DNA of 18,365 nt from an uncultured Clostridia bacterium (lineage in GTDB: Bacteria; Bacillota; Clostridia; UBA1381), in assembly GCA_934454035.1 (NCBI GenBank), contig CAKSFY010000037.1, forward strand, positions 1 through 18,365. Reading direction: 5' to 3'. Of this stretch, positions 7,424 through 14,699 are shown piece after piece (the stretch's first letter is position 1; every line of letters begins with the position of its first letter). The position numbers were made by a program, and so were the translations under genes. Under the pieces are notes generated by a model, which made no database searches, was not told the origin of the DNA, and was given only the letters and a program-made list of their open reading frames with translations.

Positions 7424-7476
7424 AAAGACAGTCTCGGTCGTCGGCGCATAAGACGCAGACTGCAGACTGTCTTTTT
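7424..7476 (+). terminator. Terminator-like attenuator hairpin between rpsB and tsf
   Basis: A perfect 10-bp stem, AAAGACAGTC (7424-7433) with GACTGTCTTT (7465-7474), closes a 31-base loop and ends in a T5 run. It lies six bases after the rpsB stop. No convincing promoter separates it from tsf, so tsf must rely on read-through. The long loop and AT-containing stem suggest partial termination that lowers tsf relative to rpsB, an arrangement also reported for the E. coli operon. Confidence 0.72.
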
Positions 7477-7501
7477 AAATAGAATATTGGAGGTAAATAA
7501 A

Positions 7502-8401
7502 ATGGCATTTACAGCACAAAATGTAAAAGAATTAAGAGAAATGACCGGTTGCGGTATGATGGACTGCAAAAAAGCCCTGACAGAGACAGACGGCGATATG
7601 GACAAGGCAGTTGAATTCCTCAGAGAAAAAGGTCTTGCAACAGCAGCTAAAAAGGCAGGCAGAATTGCATCTGAGGGTATTGTAAAGGCATATATAACAG
7701 ATGATAAGAAAGTCGGAGTATTGGTTGAAGTTAACTCGGAAACAGACTTCGTTGCAAAGAATGCGGAATTCCAGACTTTTGTTGAGAATGTAGCTAAAAT
7801 CGTTGCAGCAAGCAATCCTGCTGATGTTGACGCTCTTAAGGAACTTCCTTACGGCGACGGAAATAATGTAGGTGAGACTCTGACTGCATTGATTGCAAAA
7901 ATCGGCGAAAACATGAACATCAGAAGATTTGCAAGAATTGAAGGCAATGTATGCTCATATACTCACGGTGAAGGCAGAATCGGTGTTTTGGTTGAGACTG
8001 AAGGAAGTCTTGACAATGCTGATGCATATGAAGCAGCAAGAGACGCAGCTATGCAAATTGCAGCTATTAATCCGCTTTATCTTTCAAAGGAAGTTGTTCC
8101 TGCTGAAGATGTTGAAAAGGAAAAGCATATCATAATTGCACAAATTAAGGAAGATCCCAAAAATGCAAATAAACCTGAAAACATCATCGAGAAGATGGTT
8201 GGCGGAAAAATTAATAAATTCTATGAACAAAACTGCTTGCTGCAGCAGGAATTTGTTAAAAACGGCGATTTCAAGGTTGAAGCTTATCTTGCATCAAAGG
8301 GCGTTAAGCTTATCGGATATGTAAGATTTGAAAAGGGAGAAGGTCTTGCAAAGAAAGAGGAAAACTTTGCAGATGAAGTTGCTTCAATGATTAACAAATA
8401 A
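7502..8401 (+). CDS. tsf: Translation elongation factor Ts
   Basis: A 299-residue EF-Ts, the cytoplasmic guanine nucleotide exchange factor that regenerates EF-Tu-GTP. The N-terminal UBA-like segment has VKELREMTGCGMMDCKKAL (about residues 8-26), and the hallmark SETDFVAKN lies near residue 80 and contacts EF-Tu. The two core subdomains and the C-terminal module follow in order and at normal length. I start it at the ATG at 7502, which follows GGAGG (7489-7493) and gives the usual MAFTAQNVKELRE opening. The in-frame TTG at 7487 overlaps that ribosome binding site and is not needed. It is the second gene of the rpsB operon, behind a read-through hairpin, and is followed by two terminators. Confidence 0.97.
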   Translation: MAFTAQNVKELREMTGCGMMDCKKALTETDGDMDKAVEFLREKGLATAAKKAGRIASEGIVKAYITDDKKVGVLVEVNSETDFVAKNAEFQTFVENVAKIVAASNPADVDALKELPYGDGNNVGETLTALIAKIGENMNIRRFARIEGNVCSYTHGEGRIGVLVETEGSLDNADAYEAARDAAMQIAAINPLYLSKEVVPAEDVEKEKHIIIAQIKEDPKNANKPENIIEKMVGGKINKFYEQNCLLQQEFVKNGDFKVEAYLASKGVKLIGYVRFEKGEGLAKKEENFADEVASMINK

Positions 8402-8410
8402 TTGTGATTT

Positions 8411-8449
8411 AAAAAAACTGTGTCATCAAAATGATGATACAGTTTTTTT
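8411..8449 (+). terminator. Rho-independent terminator of the rpsB-tsf operon
   Basis: The stem ACTGTGTCATCA / TGATGATACAGT (8417-8428 with 8432-8443, one G-U pair) closes an AAA loop. It is flanked by an A-run upstream and seven T residues downstream. It starts ten bases after the tsf stop. Confidence 0.92.
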
Positions 8450-8455
8450 ATACAA

Positions 8456-8497
8456 AAAAGACCGGCAAAACTGATGTTCATGTTTTGCCGGTCTTTT
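8456..8497. terminator. Bidirectional terminator between convergent tsf and the GtaA-like gene
   Basis: A perfect 16-bp stem, AAAAGACCGGCAAAAC (8456-8471) with GTTTTGCCGGTCTTTT (8482-8497), closes a 10-base loop. T-runs follow the hairpin on both strands. It stands 12 bases from the stop of the minus-strand gene, so it ends that transcript and backs up the tsf terminator. Confidence 0.92.
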
Positions 8498-8509
8498 GGT
8501 TATATTGCA

Positions 8510-10489
8510 TTATTGAAATTTTAACATATTGATAAATAAACCGCCCTGGACACTTCTGTTTTGAAAACCTCTTTGTATAGCAGTGCTCGAATAATACCAA
8601 TCCGAAAAAGGTATCGGATCCGGAGTTTCTGCAAGCATGCTGAGCATTGCTGATATTATTGCGTCGGTATATTCTTTATTATCACAAAGAATCGTAGACC
8701 ACATTTGCCAGTCGCTCTTTGTATAATCGCTTCTGGAATCAAGCGGCAGACCGTATTTGTTGATTTTTGTCATGTAATAACTTACCTCATCAATAAAAAT
8801 ATCGTTATCAAATATATTAAGTCCGAAAAGCTTATCCCATACAAGATTATATTTAATGCTCCACGTTTCGTCTTTGTCAAATGAGAGTCTGTAATGGTCG
8901 CCGCAAGCAGCGCGTTTTTTCCATTCTGCGGCATATTTTTTAGCAGTATCGGTGTAAGTAATTGATTCATTTTCTTTTCCCAGCATTTTTAACACCATCC
9001 CCCATGCGGCAATGCCCATTATTGCTTTAACGGAGAGGTTTGCATTGTGAGCAAGATGTCCGGCAAAATCATCGGTACAAAGCTGATTTTCCGGATCAAG
9101 TCCGAATTTTACAAGATAATCTGCCCATTGGCTCAGAATTTCAAAATGTTTCTGAATGTATGAGGTGTCATTTTTTGCACGGCAGGCAGCAGCTGCGCAT
9201 AAAATCATGTTTCCGCATTCTTCAATAGGCATTTGCATATCATATAGAAGTTCATCTGCAATAAGACCGTAAACTTGTCCGTTAACAAGCGGATATTGTC
9301 CTGCATCATGCGGAGCAAATTCAAAATGCCATAATCCTTTCTCAATCATTTTAAATATGGGATTCATCATATATTCAACCAAATCCGGATTTAAAATGAG
9401 GAAAAGCGGAATCGATGGATATGTTACATCAACCGTTGCGGCACAACCGTTGGAAAAACATTCCTTTGAAACAAAAATTGCTTCTTCTCCGTCCCATGCA
9501 AGCTTGTGAGCGGCAATCGTCTGCCTATAGGAAATTGCGACAAGCTTTGCATAATCTTCGGAAACAGCCTGCGCTTTTTTGATAAGTTCTTCGTCAAATG
9601 CGTTTACTTTTGATGATATTTCTGTGTAATTATCTATTGCATTATGAAGTATTTCGGTAAATGTTTCGCCGTCTTTTTTGTAATAAGAATCAACATGCTT
9701 TCCGTAATATTCGAGTGAATGAATGTCGTTGTATCCGATGCAGAAAAAACCGATTGTATCTTTTTCGGTGACTGTATAATCATTTGTATAATAGAGCACC
9801 GGATATTCAGAAGAAACTTTAATTTCTGTTTCAAAAAAACTTCTGTCAATATTTTTATTTTCGCGATAAGCAATGATTTTCCCGAAATCATCTGTTATTC
9901 CGAGTTTACCGGACGGTGCTGCAATGTGAAGATATCCCCAATCAATCCGCAGATTGTCACCGCTTTTTTTCAACATATCTTTTTTTCCTCTGCCGCAGCA
10001 CAAAATGTCGTTATGCTTTGTAAACACAACGGTATCATCGGGAGAATTAACTGCCATAAGTGCTGACACGTCCATGTAAATAGTGCAATCATGCTTTTTA
10101 GAATCAATCGATTTTATCTTATAGGATATATATGACACAGGTCTGCTTAACAGCTTAAGGTCATTTGGCAGAAGCGGAGTCATAAATGTTACTTCAAGTT
10201 CGATACTCTCATCGGAAAATGTGTATATTGTTTTGAGAGGGGTTACTTCTGCTTTTTTTTGCTCTATTGCTCTTGGTCCGCAGTCATTATATAACGGATT
10301 GTGCCGCATTTTGCCCATAAAAGTTTTTGCAACACCATCAATTATTATAATTCCGGTCATCGACTGCTGTGAGCCTGTCCAGTGGCGTGTGTGGTCTTTG
10401 TAAAGCGTATCACTCATTGACCAGACGTTAAAATATGGGTCGCAGGTAATAAGCGGATAAGCCGGGTATTTTGTACTGTTTAATTTCAT
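8510..10489 (-). CDS. Glutaminase A (GtaA)-like six-hairpin family protein (DUF4965/DUF5127-type)
   Basis: A 659-residue protein with no signal peptide, so probably cytoplasmic. The N-terminal part has the family opening YPLITCDPYFNVWSMSD (about 11-27) and HWTGSQQSMTG. The C-terminal (alpha/alpha) barrel part has WHFEFAPHDAGQYPLVNG (about 386-403), LCTDDFAGHLAHNANLS (about 468-484), KYNLVWDKLFGLN (about 543-555), LPLDSRSDYTKSDWQMW and a closing PIPFSDWYYSSTA...GFQNRSVQGG. The named relative is fungal GtaA glutaminase, but the fold is that of glycoside hydrolases. Bacterial members lack a settled substrate, so both amide and glycoside hydrolysis remain possible. An AAAGGG ribosome binding site precedes the ATG. 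It is transcribed divergently from the solute-binding protein gene and converges on tsf. Length and motif set look complete. Confidence 0.85.
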   Translation of the reverse strand: MKLNSTKYPAYPLITCDPYFNVWSMSDTLYKDHTRHWTGSQQSMTGIIIIDGVAKTFMGKMRHNPLYNDCGPRAIEQKKAEVTPLKTIYTFSDESIELEVTFMTPLLPNDLKLLSRPVSYISYKIKSIDSKKHDCTIYMDVSALMAVNSPDDTVVFTKHNDILCCGRGKKDMLKKSGDNLRIDWGYLHIAAPSGKLGITDDFGKIIAYRENKNIDRSFFETEIKVSSEYPVLYYTNDYTVTEKDTIGFFCIGYNDIHSLEYYGKHVDSYYKKDGETFTEILHNAIDNYTEISSKVNAFDEELIKKAQAVSEDYAKLVAISYRQTIAAHKLAWDGEEAIFVSKECFSNGCAATVDVTYPSIPLFLILNPDLVEYMMNPIFKMIEKGLWHFEFAPHDAGQYPLVNGQVYGLIADELLYDMQMPIEECGNMILCAAAACRAKNDTSYIQKHFEILSQWADYLVKFGLDPENQLCTDDFAGHLAHNANLSVKAIMGIAAWGMVLKMLGKENESITYTDTAKKYAAEWKKRAACGDHYRLSFDKDETWSIKYNLVWDKLFGLNIFDNDIFIDEVSYYMTKINKYGLPLDSRSDYTKSDWQMWSTILCDNKEYTDAIISAMLSMLAETPDPIPFSDWYYSSTAIQRGFQNRSVQGGLFINMLKFQ

Positions 10490-10528
10490 TTTTTTATCCC
10501 TTTCGTAAATTTATTATTGTATAATCTA

Positions 10529-10557
10529 ATAATATCATTTTATTTTCCTGAATGCAA
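10529..10557 (-). promoter_or_regulatory. Possible promoter of the GtaA-like gene
   Basis: On the minus strand, TTGCAT (10557-10552) and TATTAT (10534-10529) are 17 bases apart, about 40-68 bases upstream of the ATG at 10489. The region is very AT-rich and other -10-like strings overlap it (for example TATACA just downstream), so the exact boxes are uncertain. Confidence 0.4.
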
Positions 10558-10680
10558 TACGGAATAAAAACATAAACGTGAGGAATATTGACATTTTATA
10601 TTAAAAGGGAACATTTTGGAATAAACGAAGCCATGAGTAGGAGGTTTTCACTTTTTGAAACAGATACATGTAAAAATTGA

Positions 10681-10695
10681 CTATTTACGAAATAG
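10681..10695. promoter_or_regulatory. Operator-like palindrome CTATTT-ACG-AAATAG
   Basis: A perfect 6-bp inverted repeat with a 3-base centre. It spans the -35 box (10684-10689) of the + strand promoter, the place where a bound repressor would block RNA polymerase. It may serve a regulator of the locus. AraC-family proteins more often use direct repeats, so a different factor is possible. Confidence 0.45.
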
Positions 10696-10712
10696 ATTGT
10701 GAATGGTATAAT
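10684..10712 (+). promoter_or_regulatory. Promoter of the accessory + strand gene series
   Basis: A -35 box TTTACG (10684-10689; four of six consensus bases), a 17-base spacer and a perfect -10 TATAAT (10707-10712). The start would be near 10719. The next four gaps between genes are short (41 and 59 bases, about 30 bases, then an overlap) and contain no terminator, so this promoter may serve the whole series to the window end. Confidence 0.62.
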
Positions 10713-10856
10713 ATATACAACGGTATATAAACAAAATTTTTATTGAATATTCATAAATTATTATCTTAATTAATGTCTCAATAAAGATTTGTTATGCAAT
10801 AAAAAATATTGATGTACATATGTTTGATTTTAGAAAGCTATAGGGAGGAATTTTAA

Positions 10857-12245
10857 ATGAAATTTTCAAAAAAAACATCAATGATACTTGCGGCGCTGAT
10901 ACTTATATCAATGGCATCCGGCTGTGGGAAAGGCGGCAAGGAGGTTAACGGAAAAATAAATATATCGGTCGGAAACTGGCCGGACGAGACAACTCAGTCG
11001 GTTTTGGATACGCAGAATAAAATGCGTGATGAATTTATGGCAGAGCACCCCGACATAAATATAATTGCAGATACATATCGGTTTGATACAAAAACTTATA
11101 CTATGAAAGCGGCTGCAAATCAGCTTCCGACTTTATATAAGACTTGGTTTACCGAAATCAAACAGATAATAAAAGCAGGTTATGCCGCAGATATTACCGA
11201 TGGACTTAAGAAGCACGGCTTTTTGGACGCAATCAATCCTGAACTTATGAATCTGGTAAAGGATGATAACGGAAGGTATTACGGGCTTCCGACAGATGCT
11301 TATGCACAGGGATTATACATCAATAAAAAGCTGTTTAAGGAAGCAGGGCTTGCAGAAAGTGACGGGAGAATAAAAATTCCAAACACTTATGATGAACTCG
11401 CAGAGTATGCAAAAATCGTTACCGAGAAAACCGGTGCTGCCGGATTTGCAATCCCAACAACAAATAATTGCGGCGGCTGGCACTTTTTAAATATTGCATG
11501 GGCATTCGGTACAGAATTTGAAAAACAAAATGATGAAGGAAAATGGGAGGCAACCTTTGACACCGAAGAAGCAAGAAATGCGCTTCAGTATGTAAAGGAC
11601 TTGAAGTGGAAGTATAATGTTCTTCCGAGCGATACAGTCATAGATCAACAGGGACTTAACAAACTTTTTGCGACAAATCAGGCGGCAATGATTTTCTGCA
11701 ATCCTCCTTCAAGTGTACTTTCCATGCAATATGGAATGGAAATAGACGATATTTTTGCGGCAAGAATGCCGGAAGGACCAAAGGGAAGGTTTTCGCAAAT
11801 GGGCGGTAATTTGTGGATGTTTTCAAATGCAGCGACACCCGAACAAATTGACGCGGGACTTACCTGGATTGAATACACAGGCTTTTCGCCAAAGATTTCC
11901 GATAAGCAGCTTGATAATATGAGAGAATCATATATAAAATCAAAAGAACAAAACGAAATCATTCTTGACCAAGATGCATTTGCTGTTTGGGTAGATCAGG
12001 AAAATATTTCAAAAACCCGTGCATTGAAAGCTGAGTTTACAAATGTAAACCATGATGATTATGCGGATTATTATTCATTTGAGGGTGTTACTATCAATCC
12101 GGAGCCGTCGGCATGTGCTCAGCAGTTATATGCTGTTTTAGACAAATGTATTCAAGAGGTTATCACGAATGAAAATGCTGATGTTGATGCACTTATTACT
12201 GAGTCTAACAAGGATTTTCAATTAAATCATCTTGACAAACAATAA
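10857..12245 (+). CDS. Extracellular solute-binding lipoprotein (ABC importer family 1)
   Basis: A 462-residue periplasmic-binding-type lipoprotein. The signal peptide has two lysines at residues 5-6, a hydrophobic stretch at 8-20 and a lipobox ending MASGC, with Cys23 as the lipidated residue. The mature part starts with a Gly/Lys-rich linker and the beta strand INISVGNWPDE typical of sugar-binding family 1 proteins. It continues through NKKLFKEAGL and PNTYDELAEYAKIVTEKTG, the usual hinge landmark, and the C-terminal lobe. It would hold an oligosaccharide or similar solute at the outer face of the membrane for an ABC importer. No permease or ATPase gene is in the window, so it must use a distant partner or act as a sensor. 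AGGGAGGA at 10842-10849 precedes the ATG. It is the first gene of the accessory series. Confidence 0.88.
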   Translation: MKFSKKTSMILAALILISMASGCGKGGKEVNGKINISVGNWPDETTQSVLDTQNKMRDEFMAEHPDINIIADTYRFDTKTYTMKAAANQLPTLYKTWFTEIKQIIKAGYAADITDGLKKHGFLDAINPELMNLVKDDNGRYYGLPTDAYAQGLYINKKLFKEAGLAESDGRIKIPNTYDELAEYAKIVTEKTGAAGFAIPTTNNCGGWHFLNIAWAFGTEFEKQNDEGKWEATFDTEEARNALQYVKDLKWKYNVLPSDTVIDQQGLNKLFATNQAAMIFCNPPSSVLSMQYGMEIDDIFAARMPEGPKGRFSQMGGNLWMFSNAATPEQIDAGLTWIEYTGFSPKISDKQLDNMRESYIKSKEQNEIILDQDAFAVWVDQENISKTRALKAEFTNVNHDDYADYYSFEGVTINPEPSACAQQLYAVLDKCIQEVITNENADVDALITESNKDFQLNHLDKQ

Positions 12246-12286
12246 TTAACAAAAGCCGGAGATTCGATAATATTAGGAGAACAAAT

Positions 12287-13753
12287 ATGAAAATAAATAT
12301 TGACAAATATAAAGACAGTGTTAAAGCTTGTTGGATTGGAAAAAATATCGGCGGAACAATGGGCGGTCCGTATGAGGGAACAAAAGAAATGCTTAATATA
12401 ACCGGATTTTCCACTCCTGAAAACGTAGTATTGCCGAATGATGATTTGGATTTGCAAATAGTTTGGCTTGCAGCGGTTGAAAGAATAGGTGCGAGAAATG
12501 TAAATGCAGCTACACTCGGGGAGTTTTGGCTGAGTTATATCTCTCCTTATTGGAATGAATACGGACGCGGCAAAACAAATATGAAAATGGGAATAATGCC
12601 ATCTTTATCGGGAGATGCTTTTAATGATTGGAAAGATTCAAACGGAGGCTGGATCAGGACGGAAATATTGGCATGCTTGCTGCCGGGTGCTCCGCGTGCT
12701 GCGGCAAGATATGCATATGAAGATGCATCCGTTGATCATGGCTCCGGTGAAGGAACTATATCGGCAATGTTCACAGCATCGGTCGAAAGTGCAGCTTTTA
12801 TTGAAAAGGATATTAATAAATTAATAAATATAGGTCTTGAAAACATTCCCTCTGAGAGTCGTACGGCAAAAAGCGTAAAATATGTTGTGGATTGCTATAA
12901 TAAGGGTATGGATTATAAAACAGTCAGAAATGCGGTTTTTGAACTGAATAAGGATATCGGAACAGGCTGGTTCGAAGCACCTTCAAACATAGCATATTCC
13001 GTAATAGGACTGCTATGGGGAGACGGCGATTTTAAAAAGTCAATGATTTATTCGATCAATTGCGGAGATGATACAGATTGCACGGCAGGATTTGTCGGCT
13101 CTGTTCTCGGAATTATCGGCGGAACAAAAATAATCCCGGAGGATTGGATAAAACATATTGGTGATGAGATAGTAACAGTTGCAATTAAAACCGGTGTTTT
13201 CTACGGTATACCTAAGACATGCACCGAATTAATCGACAGAATAGTTGTTTTGGCACCTAAAATGCTTTCCGAAAATTCTGCCGGTATAAATCTTGTCAAC
13301 GGACCGGATGAATTTGATGCAAGCGAAGTAAATAAAAAAAATAAAGAAGCCGAAGTGTATTATCCGCATATCCCATATTCATACAGGATTGATTTTAATT
13401 ACGCTTCCGCTATTGTTTGTTTCGACGGTGAACCGACAATATCTCCTAATGAAACAAAGAGAGTAAAGGTAAGATTTATTAATAATATTCCGGTGTACGG
13501 AAATACTCAATATTTTTTAAAATTCAGATTTTTGTGCGATGAGAATTTTTCCGTAAAGGGTCTTAAATCTGCACTTTTATCACGGTGGAGCCCTTTTGAT
13601 GTAGATTTTCTTCATGACTGCCCTTATACCGATGTTGAATTTGAAATAACCGCAAAGGATACAGTTTATCCGCAAAACAGAATTGTAATTGAAGCAACAG
13701 CGGAGGGAAGAGTAACCCCGGGATATATTCCGATTATATTTGTAGGTAAATAA
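12287..13753 (+). CDS. ADP-ribosylglycohydrolase-family enzyme with C-terminal beta-rich extension
   Basis: A 488-residue cytoplasmic protein with no signal peptide. The first 345 residues form an ADP-ribosylglycohydrolase (DraG-like) domain. It has a Gly-rich N-terminal helix turn IGKNIGGTMGGPYEG (17-31), an acidic metal motif PNDDLDLQ (50-57), DHGSGEG (150-156) and the signature GDDTDC (260-265) followed by AGFVGSVLGIIGG. The two Asp-rich motifs normally bind a pair of Mg2+ ions that position a ribosyl-type C1 bond for hydrolysis. Residues about 350-488 form an extra, probably beta-sandwich domain absent from classical DraG. Many Firmicutes members occur beside sugar uptake genes and may cleave N- or O-glycosides rather than ADP-ribose. 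That is inference here. AGGAGA precedes the ATG, and the gene lies 41 bases after the binding protein. Confidence 0.87.
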   Translation: MKINIDKYKDSVKACWIGKNIGGTMGGPYEGTKEMLNITGFSTPENVVLPNDDLDLQIVWLAAVERIGARNVNAATLGEFWLSYISPYWNEYGRGKTNMKMGIMPSLSGDAFNDWKDSNGGWIRTEILACLLPGAPRAAARYAYEDASVDHGSGEGTISAMFTASVESAAFIEKDINKLINIGLENIPSESRTAKSVKYVVDCYNKGMDYKTVRNAVFELNKDIGTGWFEAPSNIAYSVIGLLWGDGDFKKSMIYSINCGDDTDCTAGFVGSVLGIIGGTKIIPEDWIKHIGDEIVTVAIKTGVFYGIPKTCTELIDRIVVLAPKMLSENSAGINLVNGPDEFDASEVNKKNKEAEVYYPHIPYSYRIDFNYASAIVCFDGEPTISPNETKRVKVRFINNIPVYGNTQYFLKFRFLCDENFSVKGLKSALLSRWSPFDVDFLHDCPYTDVEFEITAKDTVYPQNRIVIEATAEGRVTPGYIPIIFVGK

Positions 13754-13812
13754 TAAACTGATATTCTGCCCGATATTATTTTTATATTTGATAAATAAAA
13801 AGGAGATTCATC

Positions 13813-14535
13813 ATGCGCGTTTTTATCAGAGATTCAAACATTTCAACCGAGGAAAATATTTCCGTGAAAGAATATTGCTCAAGAGTGGAAAGTTATCCTC
13901 CGCATACGCATGAATTCATTGAATTTGTGTATATAAAGTCCGGCTCGGCAACTCACACCATTGACGGAAAAGAATATCGGCTCGCGCACGGAGATATGTT
14001 AATTATTGATTACGGTCAGGTACACAGTTTTATTCCGACGCCGAAAGTGGATTATGTTAATATTTTGCTTGACCCGCAATTTTTCAGCAGCGAATTAGTC
14101 GATGTTGAAAGTGTAAGTCAGCTGTTGATGTATGATATGTTTGAAGAATTTTTTGAAATAGAGTCAACAAGTAAACAATATATCCACTTCGGGAAAAAAT
14201 ACCGAAATGATGTTGATTTCATAATTGACCAGATGGTACGGGAATATAACAATAAGTATTTGGGTTACAGAAGTGTATTAAAGGGCAATATGCGGATTTT
14301 GCTCTCTTGGATATTAAGAGAAGCGAATTTTAAAGAGGACAATGCTGTAATTGAAGATTTGATTGAATATATCAATAATAATTTTTTAAGAAAGCTGGAT
14401 TTGCAGGAACTGGCTGCCAAAAATTTTTACAATCCGTCTTATTTCAGCAGGTTGATAAAAGAAAAAACCGGTAAAAGCTTTTCGACGTATATAAAAGAAA
14501 AAAAGAATGGGCAGTGCAGAAAAATTGCTGATTGA
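13813..14535 (+). CDS. AraC-family regulator with cupin sensor, truncated by a frameshift in the HTH domain
   Basis: This frame gives 240 residues. Residues about 20-90 are an AraC-type cupin ligand-binding domain (PPHTHEFIEFVYIKSGSATH, GDMLIIDYGQVHSFIP). Residues about 180-228 hold the first helix-turn-helix of the DNA-binding domain (LDLQELAAKNFYNPSYFSRL, then IKEKTGKSFSTYIKEK). The frame then leaves the family sequence at an A7 run (14498-14504) and stops after ten unrelated codons. Removing one A restores the expected IKEKRMGSAEKLL and the second HTH up to 14668, so the intact gene would run 13813-14668, about 284 codons. Without that part the protein would lack half its DNA-binding domain. 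Explanations are a recent mutation, a base-call error in a homopolymer, or polymerase slippage. AAAAGGAG precedes the ATG. It probably regulates this locus. Confidence 0.82.
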   Translation: MRVFIRDSNISTEENISVKEYCSRVESYPPHTHEFIEFVYIKSGSATHTIDGKEYRLAHGDMLIIDYGQVHSFIPTPKVDYVNILLDPQFFSSELVDVESVSQLLMYDMFEEFFEIESTSKQYIHFGKKYRNDVDFIIDQMVREYNNKYLGYRSVLKGNMRILLSWILREANFKEDNAVIEDLIEYINNNFLRKLDLQELAAKNFYNPSYFSRLIKEKTGKSFSTYIKEKKNGQCRKIAD

Positions 14536-14668
14536 GAGCGATGAAAAGATAGAAGACATTATGAAAATGGTAGGATACAGTGATAAAAAGATATTTTATA
14601 AGCATTTTAAGGATTCTTTCGGCATGTCACCCGGAGAATTCAGAAAAAATAACAAAAATAATATTTGA
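14507..14668 (+). pseudogene. Out-of-frame C-terminal half of the AraC DNA-binding domain
   Basis: In the +1 frame relative to the upstream regulator, these 53 codons encode MGSAEKLLIESDEKIEDIMK followed by a second HTH with VGYSDKKIFYKHFKDSFGMS and PGEFRK, the canonical AraC/XylS C-terminal signature, ending at TGA 14666-14668. The family sequence continues without a gap from the upstream frame, which points to a single lost or gained base in the A7 run rather than a separate gene. There is no ribosome binding site for independent translation. Confidence 0.82.
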
Positions 14669-14699
14669 GTTTAAATGATTGAATACAAGGAGCCACGAT

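Larger units (their letters stand above)
10490..10856. other. Divergent intergenic control region
   Basis: These 367 bases separate the minus-strand GtaA-like gene from the + strand solute-binding protein gene. They hold a candidate promoter on each strand, a palindrome over the + strand -35 box (10681-10695), and an untranslated leader of about 138 bases before the ATG at 10857. In that leader I see only AT-rich sequence with a short palindrome, TGAATATTCA (about 10743-10752). I found no riboswitch, small RNA or extra reading frame that I could support. Confidence 0.6.

Noticed and set aside
7487..7501. Upstream TTG start for tsf.
   Set aside because: It overlaps the GGAGG ribosome binding site that serves the ATG at 7502.
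10588..10593. TTGACA string in the divergent intergenic region as a second + strand promoter.
   Set aside because: No -10-like sequence lies 16-18 bases downstream (ACATTT is there), so it is probably chance.
10719..10856. Riboswitch in the leader of the solute-binding protein gene.
   Set aside because: The leader is AT-rich with only short palindromes and no conserved core that I recognise.
14499..14505. A AAA AAG heptamer in frame, a classic -1 ribosomal frameshift site, at the break in the AraC gene.
   Set aside because: A -1 shift leads within a few codons to TGA in the wrong frame. The C-terminal HTH lies in the +1 frame, so this mechanism does not restore the protein.
14679..14699. 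Upstream TTG start for the first secreted protein.
   Set aside because: It is upstream of the AAGGAG site and would add a charged stretch before a normal signal peptide.
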